From: an uncultured Draconibacterium sp.
GTDB lineage: Bacteria; Bacteroidota; Bacteroidia; Bacteroidales; Prolixibacteraceae
Assembly (NCBI RefSeq): GCF_963674925.1
Contig: NZ_OY771647.1
Coordinates: forward strand, 2,433,501 to 2,497,500
Direction: 5' to 3'
Length of the DNA stretch: 64,000 nucleotides
The position numbers were made by a program, and so were the translations under genes. The notes beneath the pieces are model-generated. The model made no database searches and had not been told where the DNA came from. It saw nothing but the letters and a program-made list of their open reading frames with translations. Position 1 is the first letter of the stretch. Every line of letters begins with the position of its first letter. This document shows, piece by piece, positions 54,283 through 62,002 of this stretch.

Positions 54283-56226
54283 ATGAGTACAATGAAAAAT
54301 ATACATAAGACGCTTTTGAAGAGTGGTGTACTGTTCATCATGTTATTGGGGCTCTTTTCCTGTGAAGATTACCTGGATAAAGCACCCGAATCGATCGTAT
54401 CGGAGGAGGTAGCGTTTAGTAATTTTACCAATTTCCAGGGTTATATTGAAGAGATTTACAACTGTATCCCTGATAAAGAAAAGAAATACTGGACCACCTC
54501 GTGGAACTGGGGTGACGATGAGCTGTTTAACCTTGAAGGTAGCTGGCACATGACCAACCAGGTTGATATTGGTAACTTCTGGGCATGGCAAAACAATCCC
54601 GGTACCTGGTTTGACGATGATAATGCAAATCCAACTTCTACCAATAAATTTGATCATGGTTTATATGCGCATGCATGGTATTGCATTCGTAAAGCAAATA
54701 TGGGCCTCGAAAATCTTGACTTGTTAACTGTGGCAACACAAGAGGAAAGAAATTTTATTGAAGGACAGCTCTACTTTTTCAGAGCATGGTGGCATCTTGA
54801 AATGATGCAATACCTGGGTGGTTTGCCTTATATTGATTACGTATTACCTGCAGGTGAAAAACTTACTTTACCACGACTGAGCTATCAGGAATGTGCAGAT
54901 AAAGCCGGAGCCGATTTAAGAAAAGCTGCCAACTTACTGCCAATCGACTGGGACGAAACAACAGTTGGTAGAAATACTTTGGGTAAGAACCAGTTACGCG
55001 CCAATAAAATTATGGCTTTGGGTTACCTGGGTAAAAACTACCTGTGGGCTGCAAGTCCGTTAATGAAAAACGGTGCCGAAACAGGTGGTGCCAATACCTA
55101 TAACTACGACGAGGATTATGCACGCAAAGCCGCCGAAGCTTTTGGCGAATTGCTGAATCTTGTTGAAGGTGGGCAAACACAATATGCATTGGTAGATTTT
55201 GATTATGAAGACATTTATAATCACAAAAAATCGAGCGGTGTTGATACGAAGTACAGCGATATGTTCTATACTACCGGACAAAACTGGTTAATGCCGGGTT
55301 CTACCGAAGCAATTTTCCGTGGTCCTTCAACCGATTACAATGGTAGTAACTGGAATACAACAAAAACTTTCGGACCAAAAGTAAAAGGTTTGGTAGAACA
55401 CGATAACATCATTCACCATCCTACAGCCAATTACGTGAAGAATTATGGTATGGCTAATGGTTTGCCATTGGATGATCCGGAATCTGGTTTTGATCCTGAA
55501 TATCCTTTTAAAGACCGTGATCCTCGTTTCTACCACGACATTGTTTTTGATGGATTTAAATATGTGAATGCCACAATGCCTGCTGATATGGAATACCTGC
55601 GCTACACAGGTTTGGCATCAAACGGAACCATGCGTAATCCTGCCGATGGTAGCCGAACAGGTTATCTGATTCAGAAACTGGTACCACATACAGCAAATAA
55701 ATACGATGGAGCTTATAACTGGAGTTATAACCTGCATACCTATCTGCCATACATGCGTTTAGGAGATATTTATACCATGTATGCCGAAGCATGTGCCGCT
55801 TTTGGTGGTGCTTCAGGAAAAGCATCAAATTTCACAAAAACAGCTGAAGATGCGCTTAACACGCTTCGCGATCGTTGTGGAGCCGGCCATGTTGCTGCTT
55901 CGTATACGGCAAGCCGTGAAAAATTCATCGACGAGGTGAGAAGAGAACGTGCTGTAGAGCTTTCATTCGAAGGCTTCCGCTTTAACGACTTACAACGTTG
56001 GTTGTTGCTTACCGAGTATCCTTACAATGTAAAGACTTCTCAAGAGTTTGACCGGGTAGAAGCCCCTGATTTCTATGAGAACAATGATCCAAGAGATGCA
56101 AGGGTAGCCAACTTTAGAGAAGAAGTCATTTTAACACGTCAGTTTGGAGTTAAACACTACTGGTTCCCGCTTAAAATCGAGGATGTATCTATGTATCCTG
56201 AATTTGGGCAGAATCCGGGCTGGTAG
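54283..56226 (+). CDS. xusB: SusD-like surface glycan-binding lipoprotein (XusB-like)
   Basis: Protein of 647 residues. Lipoprotein signal peptide ending in LFSCEDYLDK; the Cys followed by Glu/Asp fits surface export of lipoproteins in this phylum. SusD-like N-terminal and RagB/SusD domains: FFRAWWHLEMMQYLGG, RANKIMALGYLGKNYLWAA (TPR-like helices), RLGDIYTMYAEACAAFGG, EVRRERAVELSFEGFRFNDLQRW and the C-terminal YPEFGQNPGW. It forms the lid over the SusC barrel and binds xylan fragments. ATG at 54283 is used; 54292 is also possible. Three bases separate it from xusA and 43 from the next SusC gene. Confidence 0.95.
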   Translation: MSTMKNIHKTLLKSGVLFIMLLGLFSCEDYLDKAPESIVSEEVAFSNFTNFQGYIEEIYNCIPDKEKKYWTTSWNWGDDELFNLEGSWHMTNQVDIGNFWAWQNNPGTWFDDDNANPTSTNKFDHGLYAHAWYCIRKANMGLENLDLLTVATQEERNFIEGQLYFFRAWWHLEMMQYLGGLPYIDYVLPAGEKLTLPRLSYQECADKAGADLRKAANLLPIDWDETTVGRNTLGKNQLRANKIMALGYLGKNYLWAASPLMKNGAETGGANTYNYDEDYARKAAEAFGELLNLVEGGQTQYALVDFDYEDIYNHKKSSGVDTKYSDMFYTTGQNWLMPGSTEAIFRGPSTDYNGSNWNTTKTFGPKVKGLVEHDNIIHHPTANYVKNYGMANGLPLDDPESGFDPEYPFKDRDPRFYHDIVFDGFKYVNATMPADMEYLRYTGLASNGTMRNPADGSRTGYLIQKLVPHTANKYDGAYNWSYNLHTYLPYMRLGDIYTMYAEACAAFGGASGKASNFTKTAEDALNTLRDRCGAGHVAASYTASREKFIDEVRRERAVELSFEGFRFNDLQRWLLLTEYPYNVKTSQEFDRVEAPDFYENNDPRDARVANFREEVILTRQFGVKHYWFPLKIEDVSMYPEFGQNPGW

Positions 56227-56269
56227 CCAGATTGAGTTAAAGTATTATGTAATTATAATCGAATAAGCA

Positions 56270-59116
56270 ATGAAACATATACAAAAGAGATTCATTTTAT
56301 TTGCCCTGTTTGCAGTAGTTCCGTTTTTGATGAACGCGCAAACTCTGGCAGGAAATGAAACGGATACGATCATTATAACCGATGACCCATTAGTGCAGGT
56401 ACCTTTTCGTAAGGTAGCTCAAAGCGACATTTTGGGTGGTGTTTCGGTGGTCGATCTCGAAGAATTAACCAAAAAGAACTATAATACATATAGTTTAGAC
56501 AATATGCAGGGCTACATCGGTGGTTTCACCGGTAATGCACTGTGGGGCATGGGCGAATACCTGGTGCTGGTTGACGGAATACCACGTGCGGCCAACAATG
56601 TGTTGCCAACCGAGATTGAGCAGATAACTTTCCTGAAGTCAGCTGCTGCAGTTGTACTTTATGGTAGCCGTGCTTCAAAAGGTGCCATTTTAATTTCTAC
56701 AAAACGAGGTAAAGACACACCTCTTGAAATTAATGTGCGTGCAAACACCGGTTTCCATGTATCAAAAAGTAATCCTTCTTATTTAGGATCGGCACAGTAC
56801 ATGACACTATTTAACGAAGCACGTGTAAACGATGGTCAGTCGCCTTTGTACAGCGATGAAGATATTTACCATTATGCATCGGGAAGCAATCCATACCGTT
56901 ACCCGAATGTGGATTTCTATTCATCGGATTATTTAAAGTCGTACTACAACCGTACCGATGTTTCTACTGAAATTTTGGGAGGTAATGAACGTGCCAGGTT
57001 TTACACCAATATTGGCTACTACCGTCAGGGCGATGTTTTTGACTTTGGCGAAGCTGCTGATAATTTCACCGACCGCCTGAATATCCGCGGTAATATCGAT
57101 TTAAATCTGAATGATTTTATCAGTGCCTATATCAATACAAATGCAACTTTCTACAATTCAAGAAGTGCAAATTCAAGCGAGGAAAATGGCAATTACTGGA
57201 CTGCTGCATCTACATTGCGTCCTAACCGTGTTGCTCCGCTAATTCCACTTGATTTTATCGATCCAAACGATCAACAATCGTGGAATTTGGTAAATGGAAG
57301 CGAAAACATTATCGGAGGTCAGTATTTCTTGGGAGGTACACAGGTGGATCAAACCAATATTTTTGCTGATTATTATGCGGGCGGTTACAGCAAGTGGACA
57401 AGCCGTCAGTTTCAGTTTGATACCGGTTTGGATTTCGATCTGAAAGGAATTACAGAAGGATTAAAATTCCATACACAGTTTGCAGTTGATTATGCTACTT
57501 CATACAGCACATCATATAATAACTCTTATGCAGTGTATGAACCAAGCTGGTACGACTACAACGGTACCGATGTTATTGCCGGTATAACCAAGTATAATAA
57601 TGATGAAAAATCAGGTCAGCAAAATGTTGGAGGAAGTACCAGCAATCAAACTATTGCGTTCTCAGGGTACTTTACCTACGACAAAACAATAAATGCAGAC
57701 CACAACCTGAATGCAATGTTAATTGCCTCGGGTTATCAAATTACAAACTCAGGTCAGTATCATCGCACAAGCAGTGCAAATGCCGGTTTGCAGTTAGGTT
57801 ACAACTACAAGCATAAATACTATGCTGACTTTAGTGCATCGGTAATCCACTCGGCAAAACTGCCCGAAGGAAACCGTCAGGCACTGTCGCCAACTGTAAG
57901 TTTAGGATGGAAAATCAGTGAAGAGGATTTTATGGCCAACTCATCTGTATTTGATGAATTGAGCCTGAACTTGTCGGGAAGTATCCTGAATTCAGACCTC
58001 GATATTGAAGATTTCTATATGTACGAAGCCACCTACACGCAAGCCAGCGGTGCATGGTGGGGATGGTACGATGGAGCATCGGAACGCTCAACCAACTCGA
58101 AACGAGGTGGAAATGATGAATTGGATTTTGTAAAACGTAAAGAAGTATCGGCTACTTTGATGGCTTCGCTTTGGGAAAAACTTTTAACGGTTAACACTTC
58201 GTTCTTTATCAATTCTACTGAAGGATTGTTGATTACACCGTCTACCATTTTCCCGAATTACTTTTTTACCTACTGGCCCGAAGCTTCATTTATTCCTAAC
58301 GTTAACTTCAATAACGATAAGCGCGTAGGATTCGACTTTAATGTGAACGTAAACAAGCAGGTTGGTGAGGTAGATCTTACATTGGGTGTTTCGGGTATTT
58401 ATTATACCACTGAAGCTACACAACGCGACGAAAATTACGAATACGATTATCAGTACCGCGAAGGTTTAGCAATTGACGGACTTTGGGGGCTGGAAAGTGC
58501 AGGTTTATTCCAGAGTGCTGAAGAAGTTGCCAGTTCTCCTGAACAAAAATTTGGTGGATCGGTTAAACCCGGCGACATTAAGTATGTGGATCAAAACGGC
58601 GACAATTTAATCGACGATAAAGATCAGGTATATCTTGGCCGCGCCGGATGGAGTGGAGCACCACTTACTTTGGGTGTAAACTTTACGGCAAAATACAAAG
58701 GCTTTACATTCTTTGCTCTGGGTACCGGAAATTATGGCGCTTATGCTATGAAAAATGACGCGTACCACTGGGTATACGGAGATAGAAAATACTCTGAAGT
58801 AGTGCTCGACCGTTGGACAGAAGAAACAAAAGCCACTGCTACTTATCCGCGACTGACAACAGAAAATGGAAGTAACAATTTCCGTAGCTCTGATTTCTGG
58901 ATGTACAAAACCGACCGTTTTAATTTGGCGAAAGTTCAGATCACTTATGATCTGCCACAAAGCCTGATTCAAAACAGTTTGTTCGAAAACATCTCGACTT
59001 ACGTAAGTGGAGCCAACCTGTTAACTATTTCGAAGGAAAAAGATATCCTGGAACTGGAATTTGACAGTGCTCCGCAAACGCGATTCTTTAACATTGGTTT
59101 AAAGGCCACATTCTAA
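56270..59116 (+). CDS. xusC: Second SusC-like transporter, without regulatory N-domain (XusC-like)
   Basis: Protein of 948 residues; the signal peptide ends at MNAQ. It is about 100 residues shorter than the first SusC protein because the carboxypeptidase-regulatory-like domain is missing: only some 50 residues (ETDTIIITDDPLVQVPFRKV) lie between the signal peptide and the plug. Plug motifs: QSDILGGVSVVDLEEL, LVLVDGIPRAANN and VLYGSRASKGAILISTKRGK. The barrel ends in FNIGLKATF. Short SusC forms of this kind occur as XusC in the xylan core cluster. The substrate range may differ from that of the first pair, for example longer or branched oligosaccharides (inference). The matching SusD gene follows after 25 bases. 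Confidence 0.93.
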   Translation: MKHIQKRFILFALFAVVPFLMNAQTLAGNETDTIIITDDPLVQVPFRKVAQSDILGGVSVVDLEELTKKNYNTYSLDNMQGYIGGFTGNALWGMGEYLVLVDGIPRAANNVLPTEIEQITFLKSAAAVVLYGSRASKGAILISTKRGKDTPLEINVRANTGFHVSKSNPSYLGSAQYMTLFNEARVNDGQSPLYSDEDIYHYASGSNPYRYPNVDFYSSDYLKSYYNRTDVSTEILGGNERARFYTNIGYYRQGDVFDFGEAADNFTDRLNIRGNIDLNLNDFISAYINTNATFYNSRSANSSEENGNYWTAASTLRPNRVAPLIPLDFIDPNDQQSWNLVNGSENIIGGQYFLGGTQVDQTNIFADYYAGGYSKWTSRQFQFDTGLDFDLKGITEGLKFHTQFAVDYATSYSTSYNNSYAVYEPSWYDYNGTDVIAGITKYNNDEKSGQQNVGGSTSNQTIAFSGYFTYDKTINADHNLNAMLIASGYQITNSGQYHRTSSANAGLQLGYNYKHKYYADFSASVIHSAKLPEGNRQALSPTVSLGWKISEEDFMANSSVFDELSLNLSGSILNSDLDIEDFYMYEATYTQASGAWWGWYDGASERSTNSKRGGNDELDFVKRKEVSATLMASLWEKLLTVNTSFFINSTEGLLITPSTIFPNYFFTYWPEASFIPNVNFNNDKRVGFDFNVNVNKQVGEVDLTLGVSGIYYTTEATQRDENYEYDYQYREGLAIDGLWGLESAGLFQSAEEVASSPEQKFGGSVKPGDIKYVDQNGDNLIDDKDQVYLGRAGWSGAPLTLGVNFTAKYKGFTFFALGTGNYGAYAMKNDAYHWVYGDRKYSEVVLDRWTEETKATATYPRLTTENGSNNFRSSDFWMYKTDRFNLAKVQITYDLPQSLIQNSLFENISTYVSGANLLTISKEKDILELEFDSAPQTRFFNIGLKATF

Positions 59117-59141
59117 TAAGTAACACTAAAGAATTTTAACG

Positions 59142-60920
59142 ATGAAGAATATAATAAAATTAGTGGTTCTTGTACTTCTGTTCACCGCCTGCGACGACAT
59201 GTTCGAGCCGGCTTTGGAGAACAACAGGGGACTTGACGCGATGTACAACGAGCCTACATATGCACAAGGTATTTTGGCCAACGCATACATATTATTGCCT
59301 TATTCGTCGGCTCCGCAAAGCGATGTGGCAACAGATGATGCAGTAACCAACGATAACGAAAACGATTACCTGGCAATGGCTACCGGTTCGTGGACCGCCA
59401 GTACTAATCCATTATCGCAATGGCAAGGCCGAAGAAATGCTATTCAGTACATCAATCTGTTTTTAGCCAATACCGACGAGGTGGTTTGGAGTAAAGATGA
59501 GGTGATTAACACCATGTATAACGACCGTTTGAAAGGTGAAGCTTATGCGCTGAGAGCTGTTCAAATGTTTGCACTTTTGAAGGCTCATGGTGGTTGGACT
59601 GCCGGTGGAGAACTGTTAGGTGTACCAATTGTAACCGAGCCGGAAACTGCTGAGTCAGACTTTAATCTGCCACGTAATACATTCCAGGAATGTATCGATC
59701 AGATTATTGCTGATGCGAATACTGCAATGGATCTTTTACCATTGGATTTCGGCGATTTATCTGATGGCGAAATTCCTTCAAAATACCAGTCGTTGGGAGT
59801 TACCAACGCCGGCGATTACAACCGTGTAAACGGTAACCATATGCGTGGCCGTATTACCGGACGTATTGTTGAAGCCGTTCGTGCACAGGCTGCTTTATTG
59901 GCTGCCAGTCCGGCTTACAACACTGGAACAACGGTATCGTGGGAAGATGCTGCAAACTTTGCTGCCGATGTTCTGGACCGTGTTGGCGGACCAAATGGTT
60001 TGGCCGCTAACGGACATACCTGGTATGCCAATACAAGCGAAATTGAAGCATTGGCTTCAGGTGTAGCGCCTCCTGAAATTATCTGGAGAGGCGATGTTGG
60101 CCAGAATAACGATCTGGAAACCGATAACTTCCCTCCGTCGTTATACGGAAACGGACGTGTAAATCCAACACAAAACCTGGTTGATGCATTCCCAACCGTA
60201 GATGGTTATCCAATAACTGATCCTTCGAGCAGTTATGATCCTGCAAATCCATATGCAAACCGCGACCCACGATTGAATGACTATGTGGTGGTAAACGAAA
60301 GTACACAGGGACCAAACAGCGATGTAATTGTAACCGGTACTTACAGCGATAACAACGACGGAATCAACAAGGAAAACGGATTATCGACCCGTACAGGTTA
60401 CTACTTGCGTAAATTATTACGTTACGACTGTAATCCGAATCCAGAGTTCGATACCGAACAAAAGCACTACGCTGCGCGTATTCGCTACACCGAAATATTC
60501 CTGGCCTACGCCGAAGCTGCTAACGAAGCCTGGGGACCAACAGGAAATGGAGGTAACTCTTATTCTGCTTACGATGTTATTAAAGCAATCCGCGAAAGAG
60601 CAGGAATAGGCCTTGATAATGGCGATGCCTACCTGGAATCAGTTAAAGGCGATCAGGATGCAATGCGCGAGTTGATCCGAAACGAACGTCGTATCGAACT
60701 TTGTTTCGAGAATCAGCGCTTCTGGGATTTACGTCGCTGGGAGGTAGCAAACCTGAACGAAACGGCTCGTGGTATACAAATCGATGAAACGGATGGTACA
60801 AATACTTACTCTCCAATTGATGTGGAGTCGAGAAATTATGCCGACTATATGTATTATGGACCAGTTCCATACGGTGAATTACAGAAATGGAGTAACCTGG
60901 AACAAAATGCAGGTTGGTAA
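59142..60920 (+). CDS. xusD: Second SusD-like lipoprotein (XusD-like)
   Basis: Protein of 592 residues. Signal peptide ending in LLFTACDDMFEPA, with lipidated Cys followed by two Asp. SusD family features: QWQGRRNAIQYINLFLA, RLKGEAYALRAVQMFALLKAHGG, GRITGRIVEAVRAQAALLAASPAY, RYTEIFLAYAEAANEAWGP, ELIRNERRIELCFENQRFWDLRRW and the C-terminal NLEQNAGW. It partners the SusC protein encoded just upstream. It is only distantly similar to the first SusD protein, so the two pairs are not a recent duplication. The next gene starts 33 bases downstream. Confidence 0.95.
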   Translation: MKNIIKLVVLVLLFTACDDMFEPALENNRGLDAMYNEPTYAQGILANAYILLPYSSAPQSDVATDDAVTNDNENDYLAMATGSWTASTNPLSQWQGRRNAIQYINLFLANTDEVVWSKDEVINTMYNDRLKGEAYALRAVQMFALLKAHGGWTAGGELLGVPIVTEPETAESDFNLPRNTFQECIDQIIADANTAMDLLPLDFGDLSDGEIPSKYQSLGVTNAGDYNRVNGNHMRGRITGRIVEAVRAQAALLAASPAYNTGTTVSWEDAANFAADVLDRVGGPNGLAANGHTWYANTSEIEALASGVAPPEIIWRGDVGQNNDLETDNFPPSLYGNGRVNPTQNLVDAFPTVDGYPITDPSSSYDPANPYANRDPRLNDYVVVNESTQGPNSDVIVTGTYSDNNDGINKENGLSTRTGYYLRKLLRYDCNPNPEFDTEQKHYAARIRYTEIFLAYAEAANEAWGPTGNGGNSYSAYDVIKAIRERAGIGLDNGDAYLESVKGDQDAMRELIRNERRIELCFENQRFWDLRRWEVANLNETARGIQIDETDGTNTYSPIDVESRNYADYMYYGPVPYGELQKWSNLEQNAGW

Positions 60921-60953
60921 TTTTCTGAATATTAATTGAAAATATTGAAAGAT

Positions 60954-61988
60954 ATGAAACAGATTAAATTTTTAATGATAGTGTCAGCCGGAATATTTGC
61001 AATGCTATTCACGTCTTGCGAGAATCAGGATGTAGAGTTCCCGGATTTTGACTACAGCACCGTATATTTTGCCTATCAATATCCGGTAAGGACTATTGTG
61101 CTTGGCGAAGATATTATCGATAATACGCTGGATAACGAACATAAATGCGAAATTTACGCTACCATGGGTGGTGTTTACGCTAACGATCAAAGTATTGGTA
61201 TCGATGTAACTGTCGACAATAGCTTGTGCAACAATCTGTATTTCGATAGCGAATTTACGATGCCGGTTCAGGCTATGCCAACCAACTACTACTCGTTGGC
61301 GGCCGATAAAATCTATTTGGATAAAACCTTATTAGATGGCGTTGAAGTTCAACTTTCGGATGCATTTTTTGCCGATCCGGATGCACTAAAAAGTACCTAT
61401 GTTATTCCTTTGCGAATGACTAATGTGGTAAATGCAGACTCTATTCTTTCAGGAGTTCCTAAGTTTGACGGAGCTACTAGAGGAAAAGACACCGACTGGG
61501 ATGTTTTACCTAAAGACTTTGTTCTTTATTGCGTAAAATTCATCAATCCTTGGCATGGTTATTACCTGCGCCGTGGTGAAGATGTAATTACCGAAGGCGG
61601 AGCAACCAGTACCGTTACCCGCGGGGCTGAATATGTTGAAGATGATGAGGTGGTTGCATTAAATACTGCTTCTTTGAATACGGTTGAATTCCCCGTTACA
61701 CTTGTTGATGAAAACGGTGAAAACGTAACATGCACTTTGTTACTTACGTTCGATGACCAGAATGCCTGTACTATTTCTTCAGTAAGTGAAGGATTTACCG
61801 CATCGGGTAGTGGTTCTTTTGTTATCGATGGAGAGAAAAACAGCTGGGGAAACAAAGACCGTAATGCGCTTTACCTGGACTATACCATTGATATGGGAAG
61901 CAAAAGTTATGCAACAAGTGATATACTGGTTGTTCGCGACCGGGGTGTTACGATGGAAACATTCTCGCCATCATATAATGTAAACTAA
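60954..61988 (+). CDS. xusE: Surface lipoprotein with DUF1735/DUF5627-like domains (XusE-like)
   Basis: Protein of 344 residues from the ATG at 60954; a TTG at 60936 would add six residues. Lipoprotein signal ending in LFTSCENQDVEF. The N-terminal half (about 25-165: VYFAYQYPVRTIVLGEDIIDNTLDNE) resembles DUF1735. The C-terminal half (FINPWHGYYLRRGEDV ... NSWGNKDRNALYLDYTID) resembles DUF5627. Such proteins are encoded directly after SusD and before GH10 in xylan loci and bind xylan at the cell surface. No catalytic motif is visible. GH10 starts 14 bases later. Confidence 0.88.
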   Translation: MKQIKFLMIVSAGIFAMLFTSCENQDVEFPDFDYSTVYFAYQYPVRTIVLGEDIIDNTLDNEHKCEIYATMGGVYANDQSIGIDVTVDNSLCNNLYFDSEFTMPVQAMPTNYYSLAADKIYLDKTLLDGVEVQLSDAFFADPDALKSTYVIPLRMTNVVNADSILSGVPKFDGATRGKDTDWDVLPKDFVLYCVKFINPWHGYYLRRGEDVITEGGATSTVTRGAEYVEDDEVVALNTASLNTVEFPVTLVDENGENVTCTLLLTFDDQNACTISSVSEGFTASGSGSFVIDGEKNSWGNKDRNALYLDYTIDMGSKSYATSDILVVRDRGVTMETFSPSYNVN

Positions 61989-62002
61989 TCGCTAAAACCA
62001 AG

